A stretch of 64,000 nucleotides of DNA from Candidatus Jordarchaeales archaeon (GCA_038889235.1 JAWAHN010000003.1:257673-321672), one strand, 5' to 3'. Shown: positions 8,330 through 19,617, numbered from the stretch's first letter. Notes: generated from the sequence alone by a model not told the origin. Program-made: numbers and translations.

Positions 8330-9283
8330 TTGAAGCACTTGGAGCTCTTGGAGGGAGCTGTGTCTGCTTGCAGACAGAACCTTGCGGTTAAGGAAGGCGA
8401 GAACGTTGTGGTTGTCGCAGACCCAGATATGGTTGTTTACGGTGAGTCCTTCGCATACGCCGCTGAGGTGTTGGGCGCTGAGGTGACGCTCGTCTTGATG
8501 AAGGATAGGGGGAGACATGGCGCCGAGCCTCCTAGGCCCGTTGCGGCAGCCATAGAGGCGGCTGACGTCTTCATACTGACGACCACACACTCTCTGAGCC
8601 ACACTGAGGCTAGGAGGAGGGCTACCGAGAGGGGTGGTAGGGGGGCTAGTCTTCCCGGGGTTACGAAGCAGATGTTCCTCGAGCCCATGATGGCGGACTA
8701 CGGCTACGTTAAGAGGTTAACAGAGGTAGTTGCGTCGCTGCTTGATAAGGGTAAAGAGGTCAGACTGACTTCTCCTTCCGGAACAGACTTGACCCTCAAC
8801 TTGGAGGGTAGGATCGCTATGAGGGATGACGGGGACTACACCCGTCCAGGGCTCTGGGGGAACCTCCCAGCGGGGGAGGCGTGTATAGCTCCCGTGGAGT
8901 CTGAGGGGGAGGGGGTTATCGTGCTGGACTCCGTTCTCGGGTCTTTCGACGGGTCGAAGATCACTGTTAAGAGTGGTAGGGCTGTTAGTTTTAAGGGAGA
9001 TGGGGCTAAGCGCATTGAGAACAAGCTTAGAGAGGTAGGGGACTGCGCTTTTCAGGTTGCCGAGCTTGGAGTAGGCACGAATCCCAAGGCTAGGCTTGTG
9101 GGGAATATTTTGGAGGACGAGAAGGTTATGGGAACGGTTCACGTGGCATTCGGCGACAACACAAGCTTCCCCGGGGGAAGGAACAAGTGCGCGGTCCACA
9201 TAGATTTAATAATACTTAAGCCAACCCTCACAATCGACGGAGAAACCGTGATGAAGGACGGTGTACTCCTGGTTAACGTTTGA
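8330..9283 (+). CDS. M29-type leucyl aminopeptidase (aminopeptidase T-like)
   Basis: 317 residues with a TTG start behind GGTGGTGATC. The C-terminal half has the features of the M29/NicX metal-dependent group: ELGVGTNPKARLVGNILEDEK, where the Glu and neighbouring residues bind metal, then GTVHVAFGDNTSFPGG and HIDLIILKP near the end. M29 peptidases remove N-terminal residues with two divalent metals; related ring-opening dioxygenases share the fold, so the substrate is not certain. The N-terminal half has a Rossmann-like pattern (NVVVVADPDMVVYGESFAYAAEVLG). It is cytoplasmic and followed by a HEAT-repeat gene 24 nt downstream, probably in one transcript. Confidence 0.8.
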   Translation: MKHLELLEGAVSACRQNLAVKEGENVVVVADPDMVVYGESFAYAAEVLGAEVTLVLMKDRGRHGAEPPRPVAAAIEAADVFILTTTHSLSHTEARRRATERGGRGASLPGVTKQMFLEPMMADYGYVKRLTEVVASLLDKGKEVRLTSPSGTDLTLNLEGRIAMRDDGDYTRPGLWGNLPAGEACIAPVESEGEGVIVLDSVLGSFDGSKITVKSGRAVSFKGDGAKRIENKLREVGDCAFQVAELGVGTNPKARLVGNILEDEKVMGTVHVAFGDNTSFPGGRNKCAVHIDLIILKPTLTIDGETVMKDGVLLVNV

Positions 9284-9307
9284 CTGCCGTTCGAAAGGTG
9301 TTAGGGA

Positions 9308-10297
9308 ATGGGTTCTAGGCCGGTGGTTGAGCTGCTCGAGGAGCTTAAGGAGGGTGACCCCTCAAAGCTCCCGTCGACACTAAGCGAGCTATGCTCGTAC
9401 GCTGAGCAGGGTGTCTACGATCCGGACGTCCTCCCACTGTTGAGGAAAGTGATTGAGCCACAACAGGATAGCGGGGTTCTTGTTTGCGCGCTACGCCTCG
9501 CCTCCCTCTACTGCTCGGAGGGCTTATTTCACCGCGAAGTAGCTGAAAGCGTGCCCCCCCTCCTGAACCACGAGAGTGACAGCGTTAAGGCTCACGCGCT
9601 GTACTTCCTCGCAACCTGCGCCCGCAGAGGGGTAGTCTGGGAGGAGGTGTTCGAGAGAATGGTTGAACTTATCCGCTCTGACGCTGTTGAAGTCGCACTT
9701 ATGGCCATCGAGGCACTCATAGCTTACGCTGAGGAGGGGGTGACTTTTCCAGGCGTTCTAGAAGCGGCGATAGACGTGCTTGAGTGGGGTGACAGCAACC
9801 TCCAGGCGTCAGCGTTGAGCTTGTTGAGTGTCTACGCAGAGAGGGAGATGCTCAACGAAAGGTTCCTTAAGTACGCTCCCTCGCTGCTGAGCTCAGAGGA
9901 CGAGGCTGTTCGACTGGAGGCGGCGTTATGCCTTTGGAGGTACGCTGTAAGGGGTTTGGTGAGCGATACGGCTGTGGGGCCCTTGCTAAGGATGCTCGGA
10001 AGCGACTCTTTCAGCGTCCAGTCAGCGGCGGCACGCGCACTCTGGAGGTACGCTAAGTTTGGTGTCGGGGGGCGCAAGGCGGCTGACGAGTTAGCGCTTC
10101 TGCTCAGCTCGGAGAACACGTTTGTGAGGAGGGCTGCAGTCTACGCTTTGCTCCTCTATGCTCAGAGTGGGGTTTTATCTCCCGCCGCCGCGAGCGTCTT
10201 TCCATCCCTGCTGGGGGACAAAGATGAGGGCGTCAGGAGGGTGGCACTCCAAGTAATAGAAGAGTACGAGAAGAGGGGTGGAGGAGTGCTTGACTAA
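9308..10297 (+). CDS. HEAT-repeat protein
   Basis: 329 residues made almost entirely of about eight helical repeats of roughly 39 residues. Each repeat has a recurring pattern of A-x-x-x-L-x-x-Y-A-x-x-G followed by a short turn and a second helix (examples: SLLSVYAEREML, ALWRYAKFGVGG, ALLLYAQSGVL). This is the HEAT/PBS-lyase-like solenoid architecture, usually a protein-binding scaffold. No catalytic motif, signal or membrane segment. ATG start with AGGTGTTAGGGA upstream. It follows the aminopeptidase gene closely and faces ileS with only 8 nt between stops. Confidence 0.8.
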   Translation: MGSRPVVELLEELKEGDPSKLPSTLSELCSYAEQGVYDPDVLPLLRKVIEPQQDSGVLVCALRLASLYCSEGLFHREVAESVPPLLNHESDSVKAHALYFLATCARRGVVWEEVFERMVELIRSDAVEVALMAIEALIAYAEEGVTFPGVLEAAIDVLEWGDSNLQASALSLLSVYAEREMLNERFLKYAPSLLSSEDEAVRLEAALCLWRYAVRGLVSDTAVGPLLRMLGSDSFSVQSAAARALWRYAKFGVGGRKAADELALLLSSENTFVRRAAVYALLLYAQSGVLSPAAASVFPSLLGDKDEGVRRVALQVIEEYEKRGGGVLD

Positions 10298-10305
10298 CCG
10301 GTTTT

Positions 10306-13300
10306 TCACTTCTTCCTGACGGTTATCGTCATCTTAACGTCGTCGATCTCCCACTCCTTGCTGTAGCCTTCGCCTTCGCCGCGCACTATTTTGTCTGCTA
10401 GGGTTTCGCCTTTAATATAGTCCATGTATGCTTCGATGTCCCTGAATACGGAGTCGTCGCACTTTATCGCCACCTCTATCCGCTGCATGAAGTCAAGGTT
10501 CATTTCCTTTCTCATCGCTTGAATTCTTCTGACGACTTCCCTAGCCAGCGCCTCCCTTCTCAGCTCCTCGGTGACCTCGACGTTTACCAGCACGTAGACT
10601 TGCGTCCTCTTCCCGTCCTTGACGTAGGTCACCGGTTCTCCCACACCATACCCTTCCTTTGCCTCAACGCAGATCTCGACGTCCTCCTTCGTTACAACGA
10701 AAGTTTTCCCGTCAATGTTCAAAGCGTAGTCTCCTTCCTCGAGGGCAGCTACAAGCTTCTCGGGGTCCTCTTTGGATAGCTGGTCGGCAACCTTCTTCGC
10801 CTCACCCTTAAACTTCGGGCCAAGGAACTTGAAGTTTGGCTTCACCGAGAAAGACAGGTAGTCTTTCGGGTTCGTCGAGTAGTTGACCTCTTTTACGTTC
10901 AGCTCGTCCCTGAGGTACTCTTCGAGAGGAGCTATGTCGCGTATGACCTCTTCTCGGGCCACTACCACTGCCTCCTTCAATGGGTGCCTAAGCTTTATCC
11001 CCTTGCTAGCTCTAGCCGACCTTCCGGAAGCTGCAAGCCTTATGACTAAGTCCATTTTTCTCTCGAGGTCTGGGTCAATCTCGTCTTCGACCGGCATGGG
11101 GAAGTCTGTGAGGTGGACGCTTTCAACCGCCTTCTCGTCCCCCCTTGAAAGGTTCTGGTACATGGCTTCAGCGGTGAATGGTATGAAAGGCGCGAGGAGC
11201 CTTGTCAGCGTCTCCAGCGTCCTGTAGAGGGCGAAGTAGGCGCTCCTCTTGTCCTCGTCCATCTCGTTTCTCCAGAAGCGCCTGCGGGAGCGGCGCAGGT
11301 ACCAGTTGCTGAGCTCCTCGACGACGAATTCGTCGAGCAGCCTGGCAGCCTTGTGAACCATGTAGTTCTCCATCTCCCTTCTAACGGTCTTAGTGACAGT
11401 TGACAACCTGCTGAGGAGCCACCTGTCAAGCTCACTGGTAACCTTCGGCCTCCCGCCCACATGAGGGTTGAACTCGTCTATGTTGGCGTTCGTGACATAG
11501 AAGAAGTACACGTTCCAAAGGGTGTTGAGAAACCTGTTCCTCGTCTCGACGACCATCTTCTCGCTAAACCGTTTCGGAACCCACGGCGGGCTTGAAACGA
11601 AGAAGTACCACCTCATGGCGTCGGCGCCCACGTTCCTGAATATCACGTTCGGGTCGACGACGTTCCCACGCGACTTGCTCATCTTCCTGCCATGCTCGTC
11701 TAAGACGTGGCCCAGGGAGAGAACGTTTTCGTATGCGTGGCTTCCGAAGACCGCCGTCGCGACGGCGTGTAGCGTGTAGAACCAGCCTCTACACTGGTCC
11801 ACGGCCTCAGTTATGAAGGTCACTGGGAACGTTTCCTTGAACAGCTCAACGTTCTCGAACGGGTAGTGGTACTGGGCGAACGGGGCGGCGCCGGAGTCGT
11901 ACCAGCAGTCTATGACGTAGGGCTCCCTTTTCATAGTCTCCCCGCACTCGGGGCACGGGAAGGTTATCGAGTCAATCTGCGGCTTGTGTGGGTCGAAGTT
12001 CTCCGGAAGCTTGCCGGCGTATCTTTCAAGCTCCTCGTAGCTCCCGACGCACACGTGGTGACCTTTTGTACATGTCCATATTGGGAGCGGGGTCCCCCAG
12101 AACCTGTTCCTGCTGAGGGCCCAGTCCTTCGCCTCCTCTATGAACTTCCCAAACCGCCCCCTCTTCAAGTATGGTGGGTACCAGTTTATCTTGTTGTTGT
12201 TTTCTACAAGCTTGTCCCTCAACGCGCTCATCTTGATGTACCATGTTTCTATGGCGTAGTATAGGAGTGGGGTGTCGCACCGCCAGCAGTGGGGGTATGG
12301 GTGGACTATGGTTCCAGACTTGTAGATGAGACCCCTCCTCTTAAGGTCCTTTATTATCTCTTTGTCGGCGTCCTTTATGTAGAGTCCTTTGAACGGGGCT
12401 GCTTCTTCTTTCACGCGGCCTGCCTCGTCCACCAGCTGGATTATCGGCAGCTTGTACTTCTTGGCGACCTCGAAGTCTTCCGGGCCAAAGGCTGGGGCGA
12501 TGTGCACTATCCCTGTCCCCTCGGTCTCGGTCACGAAGTCGCCGAGCACGACGTACCACGCCTTCTTGTCGGGCTTCACGAAAGAGTAGAGTGGCTCGTA
12601 TTCGAGCCCTTCAAGCTCCCTCCCCTTGAAGGTCTTCAGCACTTTGTAGTTCCCTTCGAGGAGCATTTGGAGCGCCTTCGCGACAATGTACCTTTCGCCC
12701 CCTTGCTCCACTAGTATGTACTCGAGGTCTGGGTGTACTGCGAGCGCAACGTTTGAGAGGAGCGTCCACGGTGTAGTAGTCCAGACGAGGAAGTAGGTGT
12801 TCTCCTCGCCTTTAACCTTGAACTTTACGTGTATAGACGGGTCTGCGGTGTCCTTGTACCCGCCGAGGGCGACCTCGTGGGAGCTGAGAGGAGTCCCACA
12901 CCTCGGACAGTAAAGGACAACGTAGTAGTCCTTGTAGAGCATCCTCCCCCTTTCGCCGTCCTTCTCCCACGTCTTCTCCCATAACTGCTTCAGAGACCAC
13001 CACACGGATTCAATGTACTCCTTGCTCATGGTCACATATGGGCGATCCATGTCGAGCCACGTACCCACACGCTCGGTCATCTTAACCCATTCACGCTCAT
13101 ACTTGAAGACGCTCATTCTGCACATCTCGTTGAAGCGCTCAACACCGAAAACCTCGATGTCACGCTTACTGTTAAGCCTAAGCTCCTTCTCAACCTCTAT
13201 CTCCACGGGCAACCCATGGCAGTCCCAGCCCGCGATGCGGGGGACAACATCTTCCCCTATCATTGTCCTAAACCTGAGAAAAACGTCCTTCATGCACCTC

Positions 13301-13488
13301 GTCAACACGTGGCCGACGTGCGGCAAACCGTTAGCGGTCGGCGGCCCCTCAAGAAAGACAAACTTGCGTTTTCCCTTCCTCAACTTCCTCACTTTGCCGA
13401 ATATGTCGCGCTCCTTCCAGAAGCGAAGTATCTCCTCTTCCAGCCTAGGAAAGTCTGGAGTGGTCTCAACACTACTGTATAGCCCCAA
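10306..13488 (-). CDS. ileS: isoleucyl-tRNA synthetase
   Basis: 1060 residues, the normal size for a class I isoleucyl-tRNA synthetase; it charges tRNA-Ile with isoleucine in the cytoplasm. The ATP-binding HIGH motif appears as HVGH at residues 57-60 within EGPPTANGLPHVGH, and KMSKS is intact at 602-606. Between them is the editing domain (VWTTTPWTLLSN) and Cys-pair zinc knuckles (CPRCGTP, CWRCDTP, CPECGE). The C-terminal part is the anticodon-binding helical domain plus an archaeal extension (DLERKMDLVIRLAASGR onward). The ATG at 13488 is followed by the standard N-terminal FPRLEEEILRFWKE helix. Monocistronic and convergent with the HEAT gene. Confidence 0.97.
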   Translation of the reverse strand: MGLYSSVETTPDFPRLEEEILRFWKERDIFGKVRKLRKGKRKFVFLEGPPTANGLPHVGHVLTRCMKDVFLRFRTMIGEDVVPRIAGWDCHGLPVEIEVEKELRLNSKRDIEVFGVERFNEMCRMSVFKYEREWVKMTERVGTWLDMDRPYVTMSKEYIESVWWSLKQLWEKTWEKDGERGRMLYKDYYVVLYCPRCGTPLSSHEVALGGYKDTADPSIHVKFKVKGEENTYFLVWTTTPWTLLSNVALAVHPDLEYILVEQGGERYIVAKALQMLLEGNYKVLKTFKGRELEGLEYEPLYSFVKPDKKAWYVVLGDFVTETEGTGIVHIAPAFGPEDFEVAKKYKLPIIQLVDEAGRVKEEAAPFKGLYIKDADKEIIKDLKRRGLIYKSGTIVHPYPHCWRCDTPLLYYAIETWYIKMSALRDKLVENNNKINWYPPYLKRGRFGKFIEEAKDWALSRNRFWGTPLPIWTCTKGHHVCVGSYEELERYAGKLPENFDPHKPQIDSITFPCPECGETMKREPYVIDCWYDSGAAPFAQYHYPFENVELFKETFPVTFITEAVDQCRGWFYTLHAVATAVFGSHAYENVLSLGHVLDEHGRKMSKSRGNVVDPNVIFRNVGADAMRWYFFVSSPPWVPKRFSEKMVVETRNRFLNTLWNVYFFYVTNANIDEFNPHVGGRPKVTSELDRWLLSRLSTVTKTVRREMENYMVHKAARLLDEFVVEELSNWYLRRSRRRFWRNEMDEDKRSAYFALYRTLETLTRLLAPFIPFTAEAMYQNLSRGDEKAVESVHLTDFPMPVEDEIDPDLERKMDLVIRLAASGRSARASKGIKLRHPLKEAVVVAREEVIRDIAPLEEYLRDELNVKEVNYSTNPKDYLSFSVKPNFKFLGPKFKGEAKKVADQLSKEDPEKLVAALEEGDYALNIDGKTFVVTKEDVEICVEAKEGYGVGEPVTYVKDGKRTQVYVLVNVEVTEELRREALAREVVRRIQAMRKEMNLDFMQRIEVAIKCDDSVFRDIEAYMDYIKGETLADKIVRGEGEGYSKEWEIDDVKMTITVRKK

Positions 13489-13920
13489 AGCTCACCACCT
13501 TCAAAACATGGTCAAATACCAGGAGGGGAGAATAAGCCTTCAAGGGCGAGTGCAGGGACATTAAATTTGGCGCTCGGTCAACCCTGCAACCTCCATCAGC
13601 AAAAACGATAGAGAAAAAAGTATTTTTTAAATTTTCTCTCGAAAACGCGACGGACACATGACAACAAAGGCTGTTACACTACGCCACAGACAAACCCTTT
13701 AAAAGACAAAAAAATCGGGGAACTAGCAGTCTTCCTATGCTCTAACGGTGTTGGTGTGGACGCAACAAAAATTCGAGTTGGTAGGAGCACGGGTGCTAAA
13801 GCATGGGTTGACATGTGTACGCATTTTCAACAAACATCCAGCAGAACGTAGACTGGGCGGATTGTTTGAAGTGTACGTGAGAGAAAAAGTTGGGGTTAGT
13901 GGGTGCTATTTCTGTTCTCC
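13489..13920. other. intergenic, 432 nt
   Basis: Upstream region of ileS and downstream region of the large surface-protein gene, both minus strand. AT-rich around 13600-13640 (TATTTTTTAAATTTT), a likely ileS promoter area. No coding or RNA signal seen. Confidence 0.3.
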
Positions 13921-16900
13921 TCAGGTGTCCTCTTCCTTCTTTTCCTCCGCTCTGACTTCTCCTCCCTCATCAATCTTGGCAGCTTCTTCTTTTTGCTCTT
14001 CTCCCCCAGTCTCTTCTTTCTCCGCCTCTTCTTCTTTCACTTCCTTCTTTGAAAGCGTTCGCTCCTCTTCTTTTTCTAATTCTTGCAGTATTGCTGCCGA
14101 TATGTCTGGTGGAACTCCAAGAGTTTCGAGAAGCTTTTCCCTATCTGTCGGCGAAGCCGCTCTCAGTTCTGCTAGTATTACACGCGCCTCACTTTCGCTC
14201 TTACCTATCTCGACCAGCAACGGGACAAGCTTGTCCATAACCTCCGGAGTGACGTAAGTAGGCGGTTTAGGTTCAACTCCTATAAGCGACAATTCCTCCG
14301 CGAGTATTGCTGTTATGACGCTTTCCCTCGTCTTAGGTTTGCCGACCTCAACGGGCAGCCCCTTGTATATTCTATCAATCAAGTAGTCTATCCTTCTAAT
14401 TATTGGCGGTATCCTAGCTCTCTGCAAGTAGACATGGAAGGCGAAAGCTGAAGATGGCAAAAGTATGCTTGCAAGAAGCGCTAGGAAGAACTTGTAAGGC
14501 AAGTTTACCAGTGGAACGCTCCACTCTTTCACGTTAAGCAAGATGACGGTTGAAGCAGACTGGTAGTATGCCTTTTCGGCTTTGACTGACAGTGGAAACG
14601 CGACGTCGGAAAGCCCTGAAACAGGGATCAACGTGAGGTAGACGCCGGGTGAAACCTCCCACACAGGTAAGCTGAGAAGCGTAATGTTCGCTCCCGTCAC
14701 AGGTCTTCCCAAATCGTCTTTGAGCGTGAAGATTAGAGGCACAAAGGGAACGTTGCTCTCAGCCATGATGTATTGCCCGACGATAAACTTGCTCGATAAA
14801 GGCAACGTAATGGGCGTAAACGTGACTGGAATCCCTGAAATGGAGAGAGACAGCGTAATCTCCTGGAATTGGTAGTTCTGCTTGGAGGCAATTACATGCA
14901 GGACATAGAGCCCGGGCTCTGGAGATCCTAAAGATAATTCGCTGAGATTTAAAGCCGCCACGTAAACTCCACTATCTTTCTCAACCATATTCCCTGAGTA
15001 CTCTGTCCCGCCAATGAACCAAACGACCGTAGCGCCAGTAACAGGATTACCTCCTACATCTCTTAGTTCAACAGAGAACGTTAAAGTCCTATTGTAGATC
15101 ACTAACACATACCCGTCATGGAGGAGCTCGGAGGAGAATCTGGCAGAAGTTGGAACGGGGTTTATCACCAGCGTAATCTTAACTGGGTTAATAGAGTAGT
15201 TCTGCGCTATAGGAGCAACCTCGATAGTATAAACTCCACTAGTTAAGTTGCTCAGTACATCAACTGGAACCGCATAGTATCCTCCCCCGACATTGTTCAT
15301 GATTCCACTATATGGCGTGCCCAGGATCGAGTAGCTCACAACAGCGTTCTCAACGGGCATGTTGCGCCTCGTATCATTCAAGTACACGCTGATATTGAAC
15401 GACGGAGGCGAGCTCCAAGTGACATTTATGAAGGACTCGTAGCCTACGGTCACCGGCAACTCCTTCACAACCAAGTACACGGTTACAGGCACAGGGTAAG
15501 CATAGCTGTCAGTGTCCAATGGCTCCCCGTAAAATGTAACAAGATATATGTATCCTCCAACGAGTCCCGTAGTGTTTAGCGTAACGTACCATTGCCCGAT
15601 GGCCGACGTGTTTTCAGTCATTACTGTTTGCGGCACGACCACCGTACCATTAAGGTGTGATATCGTGTAGTTGACCCATGAAGCGTTTATGCCTACGTTT
15701 GGCCCAATCCGCTCTATCCACACCGAGAAGTTTACCTCGTCACTCCAGTATACGGTGAAGAAGCTGCCGCCCTCGCACCTAAGTTGAGTTTGCCTCAAGT
15801 ATAATGTGCGGTCAAGCTCTACACGAATATTCGCCGGTCCATTCAGAGTAAGAGGCTGGCTGAGCACGCTACCATCACTCATATTGTAAAGTTTAATTTG
15901 CTCATTCGGGTAAGCTTGCGTTGAAATGTTCACATAGAAACTTGCGCCAACCTTAACGTAAAGGCAAATATTAGCATAGTACGGATCAACCGACTGGTTA
16001 ACGATGTTCTGTGGGAAACCAGACGTGTAGTTTATAGTAACGTTAGCATTCTGGACGCGGCTACCCAGCTTATCGTAAACTTCAATATAAAGCCTCGTAG
16101 CGTTAAGCACTATTGTTACTGACGACGAGTTCACCCCCGGCGTCCACCTCCCTGTCCGATTTACGTACTGGTCTCCGGGTGGAAGGTATGGTAGGGATAG
16201 GTTAGCTTGCAGGTAGTAGCCTCCTTCACAATAGTAGAGGAAGAATGTGCACTTTCCATTCTCGTCTGTCAACTTGGACACATTAAGTTGAGTGTAGTCT
16301 TCATCGTTGAATATGCTGACGTTAGCGCCCGGTATCGGGGCTCCTGAAGGATCTGTCACCGTTACTTCCAGCTTGTAGAAGACGTCTTCAGGTGTCCCCA
16401 CGCTCACCGTGAGGCTTGCCTTCATGCCCTCAGCGAACGCCTGGAAAGGAGCATACCCTCGGGATCCGTCCCAAATGTATACTGCAAACTTCTCGTAAAT
16501 CCACCCGCCAGCACTAAAGTCGACTATACCCCAGTACCTGTCCCAGAACTCGTAGTAGGAAGTTACATACCAAAACACGCGGTAGTACCAGTAGCCTTGC
16601 CTAACTGTGGCGCCGCTCACCTGTGGGGAGACAAGGTCGAATGTGCCAACAGCTTCGCGATCACCTTGATCCCACAAGCAGAACCATAATACATTGCTGT
16701 ACAAGTTTTCTTGCCGACTGGTTTCGCCGAAAGTCACCGTGGTTGGCGTCCCATATTGATATCTGTAGGTTAAATTGCGCATTATCCCTGGGTTAAAAAC
16801 CCATTCATTATTTCTGTATACTTGTCCACTCGCCGAGCTGTTGAACGTGGAGTTTGTTTCGCATATCCATCCCCACCTGAAGAATCTATAGGTGATGTTG

Positions 16901-17692
16901 CAGTAAGCGTTATAGTCTCCGTGCTTGGCTAGCGTGGTGTAAGTTATGAAAAGCGGCCCGGACTCAATCACTTGATGAGCCAATGGAGCATATCTAGACG
17001 TGGTTCCGGTGTTATATGCGTAGTCTGGGTTCCAGTGGAAGCCCCAGTTCCCCAGGGGGGTCGTTTATTGTTCTACTCGTCCAGTATGTTCCGGATATTT
17101 TGTTGTAACAATCCTCTATTTTTCCGCCTCTAGCTGTGGTCGAGCAGTTGGCCCTGTAAATGCTGCTCTCGAAAGTGTAGTGTGTCCCGTTGAAGCTCCA
17201 CCACACCTCGTTCGTGTATGTTTCGACTCCACTATCTGTGTCGTTGTAGTAGACGTAGTAAGTTTTCGTGGAATTAGCGTTGAGGTTGATGTAGAAGGTT
17301 AGTGTGAGGGATTTGTAGTAACTTGTCCCATCCCAGTATGTTTCGTTCCAAACTTGGCATGGTACTAGTTGCCAGCTGTTTCCATCGTAGTACCGTACTC
17401 TTATGCTGTTATTGTAGCATGTTCCACTGCTAAAAGTGAGGTAGACGTCTACGGGTTGATCCACGTGGTCTACGTTTGATGTGTCCGTGAAGTTGATTTG
17501 GAGCCTATACCTGAAGGAATAGTTCCATCATGGTGGGTTGAACTGTTTGGCTGTAATTGCTTGTTCGCCGGCGTTTGATGGAGGAGGGAATGGAAAGGCT
17601 GGCTGGGGGGAGGGGGTTACCGCTGCAACTAGTGGAAGAATTACTGTTACTAGTAGTAAGACACTTAGAAGGTGCTTGAGGCGCACGCCCAT
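13921..17692 (-). pseudogene. giant secreted Ig-like surface protein, interrupted by one TGA and one frameshift
   Basis: Read from ATG at 17692, the N-terminus is a signal peptide (MGVRLKHLLSVLLLVTVILP) and a P-rich linker. Codon 55 is TGA (17528-17530), immediately before WNYSFRYRLQINFTDTSN, which opens a DUF2341-like domain. A run of six G at 17055-17060 (C on the coding strand) shifts the frame; dropping one base joins it to the 1020-residue remainder. That part has N-glycosylation-type N-x-T/S sites throughout, several Ig-like/CNA-like beta modules (DPSGAPIPGANVSIF, GGNPVTGATVVWF, LGRPVTGANITLL), one transmembrane helix (FFLALLASILLPSSAFAF) and a cytoplasmic tail ending in an E/K-rich stretch. 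It is probably an S-layer-associated or adhesive surface protein. Either a young pseudogene or sequence errors; both breaks are single-base changes. Confidence 0.7.
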
Positions 17693-18749
17693 TTTCGATT
17701 ACTCTCCCAGAAACTTGTTGACGCTCACTTTTTCTGGGAAAAGTTGTAAGATTAACATTTACTTATTAATTTTTTCGTAAAATGCTACCAAAATATGACG
17801 AAAATATATTGTTGTTTATTGATTTTCCGTTAAGGTAATTTTTTAGTTTTGAAACTATCGCTTTATGCAGCTGAAATTAGAAGTTACGTCTTGCCTTAGT
17901 TTTCGGTAATTCCCGGGTTTTTGGCATTCTGGTTTTAGTGCTTGGATTCTGGAGGAGTACTCTTGCGTTTCGCTTGTGTTTCAATGTTAGACCTCAATGT
18001 TCCTTTTAGATTTTGGTTTGGCCACCTTTACGCACGCCGGCTCTAAAATCCAGCACAAACAAGTGTTGCAAGTAATTCTTACGCCAAGCACGTCTACACC
18101 AATCTGGTAAGGAGACACACTAAACCCGGGAAACGGTGCGATCCTGCTAGGGGGTTTTGGAGGAATTCTGGGATTTATGTGTCTTAATAAGTGTGTTGTT
18201 CTAGAGGAATTCGTATCTTGACGCGTGCTGGATGCTTAACGTTCTGTTTTGATAGCTTTTAGTTCACGTTATTTGAGCCCACCGAGGACTTGTTTCTCTA
18301 ACCTCCTAGGATTCCATGGTCGTATTGCACTTCAACCCTTACCTGACTCCTCCGCTATTTCATTAGTTTAACTTACGAACAAAGCCCCGGCTTACCCTAA
18401 GTGCCTAGAATGTTTTTGACAGTTTTCCGATACTTTAGGCTTAATCCCCCTTTGATCTTTTTGTTTTACCGAAGCTTCCTGGGTGAGGCTTAGCAATCTG
18501 ATAGAGTTCTTTTCTCTTGCCGCTTCGGAGCTTAATTGGAGTGTAAGCATTTCTGTGTGTTTCTTGGCTTTAGTGGTTTCAGTGACTTTATGCGGTTAAG
18601 AGGGGGTGCGTGTAGCTGGCAGGTGTTCAGTACACCTATTCTTAGAGATTGTTGAAAGGAGGTGACTGCTGGGGTTTTGCTTCTTCGGGAGAAAGTTTGA
18701 CTTGTTATTTTTTGAGCAGGAATGGTGCATTGGATTAGTGAAGGGTGGT
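17693..18749. other. intergenic, 1057 nt
   Basis: Unusually long spacer with no supportable gene on either strand. The part next to the surface-protein gene is AT-rich (17750-17850, with TTTACTTATTAATTTTTTCG) and probably holds its promoter. The remainder is of mixed composition, with stop codons in all frames. No tRNA-like or repeat structure was recognised. Confidence 0.35.
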
Positions 18750-19568
18750 TCAAGTTTTAGCGGCTGGTGACGAAGGGTTTATGGTTTTTCTTTTTTCGGG
18801 TTGTCCTTTGAAGATTATTATGTCGCTTATTGTTGGTAGTTTTCTGGCTATTGTGTCTAGTGTGTTTAGTATGGTGTCTGCGGCCTTCTTCGGCATCTTG
18901 CCGAGCAGCTTCCCCCAATGTGGAAAGCTCCAGAAGAGAGATAGCCCTTCGATGTGGTTGGCTTTTAACGCGCCTTGCGTGTATGCTTTGAGGGTTTTGT
19001 AGTCGACTCTCAGTGTGTGGTCCTCTGGCATGTCCCAGGGTCTCCTCTCGCCCTCTCTCAGCCCCGAGAGTCCTAAGGCGTCTACTAGTCTCGCTAGCTT
19101 GAAGCCTAGGCTCTCCATGTTCGCGACAGATATCACCGCTCTTCCTTCCGGTTTGAGGACACGGGCGAATTCGAGTATCGAGCGGCGCGGGTAGTGGAAG
19201 TGGTCTAGGGCACCTTTGCATATGAGCGCGTCGACCGCGTTATCCCTGAATGGCAAGCATTCGCTGGCACCCTGAACTATGTCCGCCTCGACGCCACATC
19301 CAGCCACATAGCGCTTAGCCTTCATAACCATTATTTTTGAAACGTCCACTCCAACCACCCTGGCGCCCTGCTTAGCCATTCCGACCACTTCTATTCCCAG
19401 TCCGCAGGCGACGTCGAGCACTACGTCTCTGGGTGAGAGTGAGAGGGCTTTTATCGTCCTCGGCCCCATCATCCTAAAAACGAAGTCCGAGTCGGCGTTC
19501 CACTCGGGGGGTATAGCTCCCTCGTCACACCACTCGACAACCTTCTTCCTCTCATATGTGTGCTTCAA
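18750..19568 (-). CDS. class I SAM-dependent methyltransferase
   Basis: 272 residues. Motif I is VVLDVACGLGIEVVGMAKQG at about 49-68, followed by the acidic VVGVDVS loop, a motif resembling post-I (QGASECLPFRDNAVDALICKGALDHF), and VLKPEGRAVISVANMES. This is the methyltransferase_11 layout; the substrate cannot be told. The C-terminal 100 residues are helical and end in a basic tail. It is the last gene of a six-gene minus-strand set with glycosyltransferases and a radical SAM enzyme, which suggests methylation of a sugar or lipid intermediate. Starts at ATG 19568. Confidence 0.8.
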   Translation of the reverse strand: MKHTYERKKVVEWCDEGAIPPEWNADSDFVFRMMGPRTIKALSLSPRDVVLDVACGLGIEVVGMAKQGARVVGVDVSKIMVMKAKRYVAGCGVEADIVQGASECLPFRDNAVDALICKGALDHFHYPRRSILEFARVLKPEGRAVISVANMESLGFKLARLVDALGLSGLREGERRPWDMPEDHTLRVDYKTLKAYTQGALKANHIEGLSLFWSFPHWGKLLGKMPKKAADTILNTLDTIARKLPTISDIIIFKGQPEKRKTINPSSPAAKT

Positions 19569-19617
19569 GGTGAGCCCACCTGAGAGTGCTGCAAGGCGTT
19601 AATAAAAGAAAAAGATA

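Noticed and set aside
18532-18753. Short minus-strand frame between the surface-protein region and the methyltransferase
   Set aside because: No start signal and no family resemblance; it overlaps the end of the methyltransferase gene in another frame.
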